Positions 53,811 to 64,000 of a stretch of DNA of 64,000 nucleotides are shown here, in pieces; position 1 is the first letter of the stretch, and each line of letters opens with the position of its first letter. Source of the DNA: Mytilus galloprovincialis (lineage: Eukaryota; Mollusca; Bivalvia; Mytilida; Mytilidae); the NCBI RefSeq assembly GCF_965363235.1, contig NC_134843.1:868001-932000 (forward strand), given 5' to 3'. A program made the translations under genes and the position numbers. The notes beneath the pieces are model-generated. The model was not told where the DNA came from. It saw only the letters and a list, made by a program, of their open reading frames with translations, and did no database searches.

Positions 53811-56800
53811 CTGCAATTATAACATAGTACTTACAGGACAATGACACATTTCAATAGGCTGATGAATTAAATCTTAAATTCTGATATACTGTATAGAAGG
53901 TTATTTTCGAGGTTGTAAAATTCGCGATTTTCATTGAATAAGGTATACGAAATATTTTTGCAGTTATTATTCTTGCGGTTTCAAAACTTTTATCAATACC
54001 TTTGCATGTGCCGTTTTAAATTGGCGGAAATTCATTGTGGCAATTTTGTTCTATCCGCAAAAATAAGCGAATATCTGCACCCCGCGAAAATAACCCGCTA
54101 TACGGTATATGTGTCTGTTACTGAATGTGGAATTGTGCTACAGAAAGACATAAGTGTGTTTTTTCTCGGTCACAACATCTTTAAAATCTGCTATTCAATA
54201 CTTGTTTATGGTATTTACACGAAATTACCTGGAAGTCCCACAGATTAATAACAAAATAATTTAAATATTAAACATATAATTTGGAAAAAAAATATAAGTC
54301 TTGAAAACCCGAAAGTTCTAACATTTTTATATCCATGGTAAAACAACTTACCGGTTGGATTTTGAGTAGATTCCTGTATTTGTAGTTCAGGACGAGTACA
54401 CCAATGCAGGTCAGCACAATGATGACCAACAAAATCAGAGAGATCACGAAAGTCACTGTAAAAACACAATGTCATTTGTAATAATAAAATAACACGATGA
54501 GGATCAACACAATCAGAGAGATCACGAAAGTTACAGTAAAAAGTCATTAATAGTTATTACAAGGTCAAGCTTTCAAATGAAATGTCGAATTACCAGTACT
54601 ATATTTAACAAAGTAACATACCAAGTTTGTTGAATTACTGGTAATATATTATGGTAACATACAAACTTGGTTAAATTACCGGTACTACATCCAACATAGT
54701 AACCGTGCCAAGTTTTTTTTTCTAAATTACCGGTACTAAATTTAAGAAAGTAACATACCTAGTCTGTTGATTTACCGGTACTATATTTAACATGGTAACG
54801 TACATAAATTGTTATTTACCGGTACTATATTTAAAATGGTAACATACCTAGTTTGTTAAATTACCGGTACTATATTTAACATGGTGACATACCACGTTAG
54901 TTGAATTACCGGCAATCTGTTTAACATGGTAACATACAAAGTTTGAATTACCGCTTCTATATATAACATGGTTACATACCAAGTTTGAAAAACCGGTACT
55001 ATATTTAACATTATACTAACTTACCAACTTTGTTGTATTACCGGTATTATATTTAGCATGGTAACATAACTAGTTTGTTGAATTAACGGTACGATATTTA
55101 ACATGGTAACATATTAAATTTGTTGGCATACCGGTAATATATTTAACATGGTTATAGACATAGTTCATACCTAGATTATTGAACTACCGGTACTATAAAA
55201 AACATGGTAAAATACCAAATTTGTTGAATAGCCAGTATTATATTCAACATTGGCAACTTTATTTAACATGGTAACTTAAATACCTAGTTTGTTGAAATAC
55301 CGGTACTTTATTTAACATGATTACATACCTAGTGCATCTCCTTCTTCTGGAACGACACTTATTATGACTGTTGTCTCTAAAAATAAAAATTACCAAATTG
55401 TTTAAAAGAAATATGTTATTAAAAGATCACATTTGTTTTATTGTTGTTTTATTGTTGTTTTGTTTTGTTGTGTTGCATAGTTTTTTTTTTTTTTTTTGTG
55501 TACATTTCTTTGATTGGTGGATCAGAGGTACTTGTATTTTGGTGTTTATTAAATTCATTCTCTGTGAGGTATGCCTACCATTGCCTTGTATTTACAAGCA
55601 AACTACCTCCTATAGTCTTACTAGTTTCTGTCGTTGGTATTGGTGCTGTTGCTGTAACAGTACCTCCTATAGTCTTACTTTCTGTTGTTGGTATTAGTGT
55701 TGTTGTTGTACCACTACCTCTTATTGTCTTACCTTCTGTTGTTTGTATAAGTATAGTTATTGTTACAGTACCTCCTATTGTCTAACCTCCTATTCTGGGT
55801 ATTGGTGTTGTTGTTGCACCACTACCTCTTATTGTCTAACCTTCTGTTGTAAGTATTGATGTTGGTGTTATTATAGTGCCTCGTATTGTCTTACCTTCTG
55901 TTGTTGGTATCAGTGTTGTTGTTGTAACAGTACCTCCTATTGTCTAACCTTCTGTTGTTGGTATTGGTGTTGTTGTAATAGTACCTCCTATTGTCTTACC
56001 TTCTATTCTTGGTATTGGTGTTGTTGTAATATTACCTCTTATTGTCTTACCACCTGTTGTTGGTATTGGTGTTGATGTTATTATAGTACCTCATATTGTC
56101 TTACCTTCTGTTGTTGGTATCAGTGTTGTTGTTCTAACAGTACCTCTGATTGTCTTACCTTCTGTTGTTGGTATCAGTGTTGTTGTTGTAACAGTACCTC
56201 CTTTTGTCTTACCACCTGTTGTTGGTATTGGTGTTGTTATTGTAACAGTACCTCTGATTGTCTTACCTTCTGTTGTAGGTATTGGTGTTGTTATTTTAAC
56301 AGTACCTCTGATTGTCTTACCACCTGTTGTTGGTATTGGTGTTGTTATTGTAACAGTACCTCTGATTGTCTTACCACCTGTTGTTGGTATTGGTGGTGTT
56401 ATTGTAATAGTACCTCTGATTGTCTTACCTTTGGTGTTGTTATTGTAACAGTACCTCTGATTGTCTTACCACCTGTTGTTGGTATTGGTGTTGTTATTTT
56501 AACAGTATCTCTGATTGTCTTACCACCTGTTGTTGGTATTGGTGTTGTTGTTTTAACAGTACCTCTGCTTGTCTTACCACCTGTTGTTGGTATTGGTGTT
56601 GTTGTAACAGTACCTCTGATTGTCTAACCACCTGTTGTAGGTATTGGTGTTGTTATTGTAACAGTACCTCTAATTGTCTTACCACCTGTTGTTGGTATTG
56701 GTGTTGTTATTGTAACAGTACCTCTGATTGTCTTACCTTCTATTGTTGGTATTGGTGTTGTTATCGTAACAGTACCTCTGAGTGTCTTACCACCTGTTGT

Positions 56801-59800
56801 AGGTATTGGTGTTGTTATTTTAACAGTACCTCTGATCGTCTAACCACCTGTTGTTGGTATTGGTGTTGTTGTAACAGTACCTCTGAGTGTCTTACCACCT
56901 GTTGTTGGTATTAGTGGTGTTATTGTAACAGTACCTTTGATCGTCTAACCACCTGTTGTTGGATTGGTGTTATTTTAACAGTACCTCTGATTGTCTTACC
57001 ACCTGTTGTTGGTATTTGTGTTGATATTGTAGCAGTACCTCTGATTGTCTTACCTTTGGTGTTGTTATTGTAACAGTACCTCCTATTGTCTTACCACCTG
57101 TTGTTGGTATTAGTAGTGTTATTGTAACAGTACCTCTGATTGTCTTACCACCTGTTGTTGGTATTGGTGTTGTTATTTTAACAGTACATCTGATTGTCTT
57201 ACCACCTGTCGTTGGTATTGGTGTTGTTATTGTAACAGTACCTCTGAGTGTCTTACCACCTGTTGTTGGTATTAGTGGTGTTATTGTAACAGTACCTCTG
57301 ATTGTCTTACCACCTGTTGTTGGTATTGGTGTTGTTGTAACAGTACCTCTGATTGTCTTACCACCTGTTGTAGGTATTGGTGTTGTTATTGTAACAGTAC
57401 CTCTGATTGTCTTACCACCTGTTGTTGGTATTGGTGTTGTTATTTTAACAGTACCTCTGATTGTCTTACCACCTTTTGTTGGTATTGGTGTTGTTATTGT
57501 TACAGTACCTCTGATTGTCATACCACCTGTTGTTGGTATTGGTGTTGTTATTTTAACAGTACCTCTGATTGTCTTACCTTCTGTTGTAGGTATTGGTGTT
57601 GATGTTTTAACAGTACCTCTGATTGTCTAACCACCTGTTGTAGGTATTGGTGTTGTTATTGTAACAGTACCTCTGATTGTGTTACCACCTGTTGTTGGTA
57701 TTGGTGTTGTTATTGTTACAGTACCTCTGAGTGTCTTACCACCTGTTGTAGGTATTGGTGTTGTTATTTTATCAGTACATCTGATCGTCTAACCACCTGT
57801 TGTTGGTATTGGTGTTATTGTAACAGTACCTCCTTTTGTCTTACCACCTGTTGTTGGTATTGGTGTTGTTGTTTCAACAGTACCTCTGATTGTCTTACCA
57901 CCTGTTGTAGGTATTGGTGTTGATATTGTAACAGTACCTTTGATTGTCTTACTACCTGTTGTTGGTATTGGTGTTGTTGTTTTAACAGTACCTCTGATTG
58001 TCTTACCTTCTGTTGTTGGTATTGGTGTTGTTATTTTAACAGTACCTCTGATTGTCTTACCACCTGTTGTTGGTATTGGTGTTGTTGTTTTAACAGTACC
58101 TCTGATTATCTTATCACCTGTTGTTGGTATTGGTGTTGTTGTTTTAACAGTACCTCTGATTGTCTTACCACCTGATGTTGGTATTGGTGTTGTTATTTTA
58201 ACAGTACATCTGATGGTCTTACTACCTGTTGTTGGTATTGGTGTTTTTATTGTTACAGTACCTCTGATTGTCTAACCACCTGTTGTTGGTATTGGTGTTG
58301 TTGTTTTAACAGTAACTCTGATCGTCTAACCACCTGTTGTTGGTATTTTTTTGTTTTAACAGTAACTCTGATTGTCTTACCTACTGTTGTTGGTATTGGT
58401 GTTGTTGTTTTAACAGTAACTCTGATCGTCTAACCACCTGTTGTTGGTATTGATGTTGATATTGTAACAGTACCTCTGATTGTCTTACCACCTGTTGTTG
58501 GTATTGGTGTTATTTTAACAGTACCTCTGATTGTCTTACCTTCTGTTGTTGGTATTGGTGTTGTTGTTTTAACAGTACCTCTGATTGTCTTACCTTCTGT
58601 TGTTGGTATTGGTGTTGTTATTGTTACAGTACCTCTGATCGTCTAACCACCTGTTGTTGGTATTGGTGTTATTTTAACAGTACCTCTGATTGTCTTACCT
58701 TCTGTTGTGGGTATTGGTGTTGATGTTTTAACAGTACCTCTGATTGTCTAACCACCTGTTGTAGGTATTGGTGTTGTTATTGTGACAGTACCTCTGATTG
58801 TCTTACCACCTGTTGTTGGTATTGGTGTTGTTATTGTTACAGTACCTCTGAGTGTCTTACCACCTGTTGTAGGTATTGGTGTTGTTATGTTAACAGTACC
58901 TCTGATCGTCTAACCACCTGTTGTTGGTATTGGTGTTATTGTAACAGTACCTCCTTTTGTCTTACCACCTGTTGTTGGTATTGGTGTTGTTGTTTTAACA
59001 GTACCTCTGATTGTCTTACCACCTGTTGTAGGTATTGGTGTTGATATTGTAACAGTACCTCTGATTGTCTTACCACCTGTTGTTGGTATTGGTGTTGTTG
59101 TTTAACAGTACCTCTGATTGTCTTACCTTCTGTTGTTGGTATTGGTGTTGTTATGTTAACAGTACCTCTGATTGTCTTACCACCTGTTGTTGGTATTGGT
59201 GTTGTTGTTTTAACAGTACCTCTGATTGTCTTACCACCTGTTGTTGGTATTGGTGTTGTTGTTTTAACAGTACCTCTGATTGTCTTACCACCTGTTGTTG
59301 GTATTGGTGTTGTTATTTTAACAGTACATCTGATTGTCTTACTACCTGTTGTTGGTATTGGTGTTGTTATTGTTACAGTACCTCTGATTGTCTAACCACC
59401 TGTTGTTGGTATTGGTGTTGTTGTTTTAACAGTAACTCTGATCGTCTAATCCCTGTTGTTGGTATTGGTGTTTTTTTGTTTTAACAGTAACTCTGATTGT
59501 CTTACCACCTGTTGTTGGTATTGGTGTTGTTGTTTTAACAGTAACTCTGATTGTCTTACCACCTGTTGTTGGTATTGGTGTTGTTATTGTAACAGTACCT
59601 CTGATTGTCTAACCACCTGTTGTTGGTATTGGTGTTGTTATTGTAATAGTACCTCTGATTGTTTAACCACCTGTTGTTGGTATTGGTGTTGTTATTGTAA
59701 CAGTAACTCGATTGTCTTACCACCTGTTGTTGGTATTGGAGTTGTTGTTTTAACAGTAACTCTGATTGTCTTACCACCTGTTGTTGGTATTGGTGTTGTT

Positions 59801-62800
59801 ATTGTAACAGTACCTCTGATTATCTTACCACCTGTTGTTGGTATTGGTGTTGTTGTTGTAACAGTAACTCTGATTGTCTTACCACCTGTTGTTGGTATTG
59901 GTGTTGTTATTTTAACAGTAACTCTGATTGTCTTACCACCTGTTGTTGGTATTAGTGTTGTTATTGTAACAGTACCTCTGATTATCTTACCACCTGTTGT
60001 TGGTATTGGTGTTGTTGTTGTAACAGTACCTCTGATTGTCTTACCACCTGTTGTTGGTATTGGTGTTGTTATTTTAACAGTAACTCTGATTGTCTTACCA
60101 CCTGTTGTTGGTATTAGTGTTGTTATTGTAACAGTACCTCTGATTATCTTACCACCTGTTGTTGGTATTGGTGTTGTTGTTGTAACAGTACCTCTGATTG
60201 TCTAACTACCTGTTGTTGGTATTGGTGTTGCTATTTTAACAGTACATCTGATTGTCTTACCACCTGTTGTTGGTATTGGTGGTGTTATTGTAACAGTACC
60301 TCTGATTGTCTTACCACCTGTTGTTGGTATTGGTGTTGTTGTAACAGTACCTCTGATTGTCTTACCACCTGTTGTTGGTATCAGTGTTGTTGTTCTAACA
60401 GTACCTCTGATTGTCTTACCACCTGTTGTTGGTATTGGTGTTGTTATTGTAACAGTACCTCTGATTGTCTAACCACCTGTTGTTGGTATTGGAGTTGTTG
60501 TTTTAACAGTAACTCTGATTGTCTTACCACCTGTTGTTGGTATTGGTGTTGTTATTGTAACAGTACCTCTGATTGTCTTACCACCTGTTGTTGGTATTGG
60601 TGTTGTTGTTGTAACAGTACCTCTGATTGTGTTACCACCTGTTGTTGGTATTGGTGTTGTTATTTTAACAGTAACTCTGATTGTCTTACCACCTGTTGTT
60701 GGTATTGATGTTGATATTGTAACAGTACATCTGATTGTCTTACCACCTGTTGTTGGTGTTGGTGTTGTTGTAACAGTACCTCATATTTTCTTAACTTCGG
60801 CTGTGGGTTTTATTACCGGTGTTGTTGTTGTTGTACCACAACCTATTATTGTGTTACCTTCTGCTCTGGGTATTGGTGTTGTTGCTGTACCACTACTTAC
60901 TATTGTCTTACCTTCTGCTCTGGGTATTGGTGTTGTTGTACCACTACCTACTATTGTCTTACCTTCTGATCTGGGTATTGGTGTTGTTATTGTACCACTA
61001 CCTATTTTTGTCTTACCTTCTGTTGTTGGTATCGATGTTGTGCTTGTAGTGGTTGTTGTTGTCGTTGTTGGAGGAAGTGTTGTTGTCGTTGTTGTCGTAG
61101 TAGTTGTTGTAGAAGTTGTAGTCACTGTTGAAAAAACTTGCTTGAACAATTAAATTTTCACATATATTTATGATTAAAAAAAACCCACACTTTTATTTAC
61201 CTGTTATCACATTATGTCAAAAAGGTACCACGGTAACACCTGTTAAGTCTTTGATTTGCATTTTGAATGATAAACCTTCAATTTTTCTTCGACCAGATGA
61301 AACTAGTATTGTGCCCTATAAATAGGATACGCCATGCATACATCTAATGACGCCTATTGAAAGCAAAACATACGAAGCGTATTATGTTATATAGATATAA
61401 GAAAACGTGGTATGATAACCAATGGAACATCTCTCAATCCAAATAGTATAGTATTACCATTAAAGGTCAAAGAATGACATTACACACGAACCCTTGGATA
61501 CGTCTTTTTATTTGTCCTTAGCATGTACGAAAAAATACATGATGGCCTTGCCCTTTTTATTATTTTCCGTCCTCCGCAAAATCCCCTTCAATTTACCCGT
61601 TTTGTGAGGTATGCACTAATTTATTGATCATGATTATTATATTTCTTCAATAACTATTAGTTTTGATCGTATTGATCGTTTTAAAATCGTTATTTGATTT
61701 GTTTTGCTAGTTTAATAGGTATTTTTTTTAATAGTAAAGTAAGAATATTATTTTTAATAATGTTTAGAATGAGAAAATATGTTTTAAAAAGTGTAAGCTG
61801 ACAATAAATAGTAACCCCTTACCAATACAGACATCGAACGAAGCCCCAGGTATATCGACTACGTTCTCTCCAGTCTCACACTCAGCATCAACAGTGATGG
61901 ATTGATCTAGAGATAATAGCCAAGTTCGGAACTTCTCTACTGGGCAACCACAGTCTAATGGATTTCCTTCAACATATCTGACATAGAAATGACTATGTTT
62001 ATAAATGTTAATCAAATACTAGTAACGGAACAACAGTCACATGGATTCATTTATAGAGACTTCTGAGTTAAAAATGACAAAGAAAATTATTAAACATTAT
62101 AAATTCTAATCAAGTAAAGTAGTAACAGTCAAATGGCTCTAATCAATATTTCTGAGTAAAAAGGAAAAACAAACAAACAAAAGGTGCCTCCCCGAACCTA
62201 AGGTTTATGCTCTTATAATATACAAGATTATGGATGAGTTTCTCGCTGCATTGAAGACCCATTTGTGGCCTTCGGCGTTTGTCTGCTCTATGGTCGGGTT
62301 GTTGTCTCTTTGACGCACTTCCCATTTCCATTTTCAATTTCAAAAACATCATTTAAAAAAATGTAACCTCAACTAAAGACAACCACAATAAAGTAGATTC
62401 TATTCTTCAATATATCCCAGCTAATATTTCTTTGAATTCAGCAAATATTGCTTTTTTAATAACCTAACCCTAATGCAACTGAGTGTGTTCACAGTAATGA
62501 TAACTTGCATTATGATATCTGATACATATATCTCTGTATTCATCCTTTTTGATATCGCAATAATCAATCTTTAACTTAAGTTGATAATTTTTGAAATAGC
62601 AAAAATACATGCCCGCAGTCATTATTTTTTTATGTCTATTTTGTAGGACAAAACAATACAGTTTCCTATAATAAATATCTGTATATGTAATACATTGGTT
62701 TATTTCAATGACAAACACATTAACAAAATTCTATTATTACGAAAAATAAAAAGTTTTTAAAAATTTATGATGCCAATAAATAGGTTAATTATAATAATTT

Positions 62801-63403
62801 TCCAGACGGTAAAGTAGCTTATTTTCCCAATGTAGCACCTGTATACTGTATGTGAATTAAAATTGATAAACTAAAATACACGAAAAAGTTAAAACCGATG
62901 AGAATGTGACTACTTACAACCAATTCAATTTTGGCATGTTACTAAACAGTCCATCTGGTATTTCTGTAAGGAGGTTGTAGTTGAAGTTTCTGTTAAAACA
63001 AATATTTTTAATATCATTATAAATCTGAGAACGAACAAAACAATAGAGATAACTTATTTCACTCTAGCCTAAACCAAAGTTTATGAACAGTAATACCTCA
63101 GTATGTCGCGCTCAAACTAAGTTTATGTACAGAGTAATTGGAGGTCTATATTACATACTTACACTGACAGAACCAGCGCAGGCGAGACAAAAAATCCTTT
63201 ATAACTTTTTTACTATAAAGTCGTCAATTCTTCGAAAACTTGCATTTATTATTTTGAAATCTATATTTTTCTAATTTATAATTTTTAATGCAATAAAAAT
63301 ACTCCAAATGATATAAGTTTAGCTAACTTACACCTCTACTAGGTTAACTGCGTTGTCAAATAGTCCCTCTGGTAGCACAGCTATTTTGTTATTGTTTATA
63401 TGC
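53733..63403 (-). CDS. gene E: LRR transmembrane receptor, 3' part (seven exons)
   Basis: Exons in transcript order: 63403-63332, 62989-62918, 61977-61823, 61124-61017, 55376-55329, 54455-54352, 53810-53733. All phases agree (2,2,1,1,1,0), giving 211 complete residues to TGA at 53733. Order: two LRR units, an LRR C-terminal cap (GNPLDCGCPVEKFRTWL then two further Cys), a Thr-rich stalk, a short linker (ETTVIISVVPEEGDAL), a TM (FVISLILLVIIVLTCIGVLVL) and an acidic 30-residue tail. The missing N-terminus (signal peptide, LRRNT, more LRRs) lies beyond 64000. The architecture resembles LRR cell-surface receptors with a mucin-like stalk. Two introns are filled with arrays derived from the exon/intron junctions. 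Confidence 0.75.
54352..54455 (-). CDS. gene E transmembrane exon
   Basis: 104 nt, phase 1-0, between TTTTTACAG and CCG|GTAAGT. TM helix followed by NYKYRNLLKIQP. A decayed duplicate lies upstream at 54480-54545. Confidence 0.75.
54480..54545 (-). pseudogene. decayed duplicate of the gene E TM exon
   Basis: Repeats the first ~30 nt of the TM exon ('cagagagatcacgaaagt' in both) and stays hydrophobic (FVISLIVLILIVLF), but the acceptor AG is lost and a stop follows. Confidence 0.6.
54583..55338 (-). repeat. 45-bp tandem array, ~16 units, in the intron after the linker exon
   Basis: Consensus (plus) 'attaccggtactatattt' plus 'aacatggtaacatacctagtttgttg', with indels. The last unit runs into the linker exon: its 'acatacctag' is the donor GTATGT and the last four exon bases. 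Confidence 0.8.
55329..55376 (-). CDS. gene E linker exon (48 nt)
   Basis: 48 nt, phase 1-1, between TTTATTTTTAG and CTAG|GTATGT. It encodes 15 residues including SVVPEEGDAL, just before the TM exon. Its donor is the seed of the 45-bp array. Confidence 0.6.
55605..61040 (-). repeat. 54-bp tandem array, ~100 units, in the intron after the Thr-rich exon
   Basis: The unit on the minus strand encodes TTGGKTIRGTVTITTPIP (18 residues); most units contain GTAAGA at the position of the exon donor. Some units are 51 or 48 bp. A minority have GTTAGA, which removes the donor and creates an in-frame TAG. The array begins within the Thr-rich exon. Confidence 0.85.
61017..61124 (-). CDS. gene E Thr-rich stalk exon
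   Basis: 108 nt, phase 1-1, from acceptor TTTTTTCAACAG to donor GAAG|GTAAGA. It encodes almost only Thr with a few Ser/Pro, a mucin-like O-glycosylation stalk coded by ACN triplets. In-phase alternative donors follow at 60957-60962 and 60906-60911. Confidence 0.6.
61125..61822. other. intron of gene E, no other feature
   Basis: Contains only a short piece of the 'ggtatgattgcc' family (about 61385-61465: 'aacgtggtatgataaccaat'). No ORF of interest. Confidence 0.45.
61823..61977 (-). CDS. gene E LRR C-terminal cap exon
   Basis: 155 nt, phase 2-1. LRRCT: EGNPLDCGCPVEKFRTWL, then AECETGENV and FDVCIG, providing the four conserved Cys. Confidence 0.85.
62165..62345 (+). repeat. 'ttgttgtctctttgac' dispersed family copy
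   Basis: Contains 'tttctcgctgcattgaagac', 'gggttgttgtctctttgacg' and 'cccatttccattttcaattt'. Intronic in gene E. Confidence 0.6.
62918..62989 (-). CDS. gene E LRR exon (72 nt)
   Basis: One 24-residue LRR unit (NYNLLTEIPDGLFSNMPKL), phase 2-2, between TTTTAACAG and GTAAGT. Confidence 0.85.
63332..63403 (-). CDS. gene E LRR exon (72 nt)
   Basis: One 24-residue LRR unit (NNNKIAVLPEGLFDNAVNL), phase 2-2, between TTTTTTACAG and GTAAGT. One-LRR-per-exon, 72-nt architecture. Confidence 0.85.
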
Positions 63404-64000
63404 CTGTAAAAAATATATATATATTTATATGTATAATGGTGTCCGTGACATCGATGATGCCAATATTTATGACTTTATATGTAATGTGTTCAGCTTCATA
63501 ATATTAATCGAATGAAAGTTGATAAAAGAATTTGATAAGAACCACAACATAGTAAAAACCTTATATAATACCCCTTCTTCACAGATGTTTGAAATTTTAA
63601 TTCTTAAGATTTTACAATCATGACAACAATTTGAGCTGCTCCATCTTATTTTCTGAAATCCTATTTTCGGCTTCCCTCAAATTAATATAAAAGTAGGGAG
63701 ATGTGGTATGATTGCCAAAAAGACAAATTTCTACCAGAGACCAAATAACATTGACGTCACCATTTGGCCTTCAACAACGAACAAAGTCAAATATTGCACA
63801 GTAAGGCCAGACATTAAAAAATGAAAAAAACTGAAACGTATATAACACAAAGAAACACGCAACCGTTTACGGATAACTTTGCCTTAGACAGATACGACAT
63901 TTGTATCCATTATTGAACTTGGTATGTATTAGACACATGTGTTATTCAATTTGAAATTAAACCAATAACAGTCGACCTTGGAGGACTGATAGTCAATCTA
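63404..64000. repeat. intron of gene E with a 'ggtatgattgcc' family copy
   Basis: The copy at about 63690-63905 contains 'agatgtggtatgattgccaa' and 'ggccttcaacaacgaacaaa'. No further LRR exon is seen up to 64000. Confidence 0.55.

Noticed and set aside
56420..59484. Cys/Trp-rich repeat ORFs in the array (TCCWYWCC type)
   Set aside because: Another frame of the same array, with no start context or splice signals.
55441..60205. Long plus-strand ORFs with PVVGIGVVILTVPLIVLP-type repeats
   Set aside because: They are shadows of the 54-bp array; the flanking exons and splice signals place the gene on the minus strand.
55605..61040. CRISPR-like array
   Set aside because: Units are contiguous with no unique spacers, and the DNA is eukaryotic.

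Overview
The window is animal nuclear DNA: AT-rich, with multi-exon genes, canonical GT/AG introns and dense dispersed repeats. The repeat types (an RT element whose 3' tail reads 'ttggtatctttcgtccctc', the 'cgtccgttcgtc' repeat, the 'gctcacctggcc' repeat and several 150-300 bp families) are ones I associate with marine bivalves, most likely a mussel (Mytilus or a close relative). This assignment comes from repeat character and memory; no search was run.

Layout. (1) 642-3386 (+): three abutting or overlapping open frames that read like one protein broken by two -1 shifts; I do not recognise the family. A 5'-truncated reverse-transcriptase element (about 3395-4737, minus) lies directly downstream, followed by another short plus-strand ORF (4740-5104). 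(2) 5105-11720: repeats only, including RT-element fragments, a tandem duplication and small inverted-repeat elements. (3) 11721-17522 (minus): gene B, reconstructed from six phase-compatible exons as a 502-residue protein with 3-4 membrane segments and a 350-residue Ser/Lys-rich tail. (4) 21792-32786 (minus): gene C, a 459-residue type I membrane protein with a signal peptide, a V-like Ig domain, a second Cys-containing ectodomain, a TM segment and a 136-residue tail. (5) 33145-46299 and beyond (+): gene D, with a signal peptide, five Ig-like domains each on one phase 1-1 exon, a TM segment and a Tyr-containing tail over several small exons; its last exon was not found. Genes C and D are head to head with 373 bp between start codons, so they probably share a divergent promoter. 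(6) 53733-63403 and beyond (minus): gene E, the 3' part of an LRR receptor: two 72-nt LRR exons, an LRR C-terminal cap, a Thr-rich stalk, a TM segment and a short acidic tail; its 5' end is outside the window.

The most unusual feature is in gene E. Two consecutive introns are filled by tandem arrays whose unit contains the 5' splice junction of the exon just upstream: about 100 copies of a 54-bp unit (55605-61040) and about 16 copies of a 45-bp unit (54583-55338). The 54-bp unit stays in phase, encodes 18 Thr/Pro-rich residues and carries a GTAAGA donor in most copies. Alternative donor use could therefore lengthen the stalk stepwise, and read-through would give a product without a TM segment.

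Genes C, D and E look like cell-surface recognition receptors (Ig and LRR). Introns and spacers hold many mobile elements, including two members of a TIR family with palindromic CGCG-centred ends (25808-26672 and 37979-39272), several foldback elements, and a poly-G/C foldback next to a 100-N assembly gap. Gene models were built by hand from splice consensus and phase, without transcript support.
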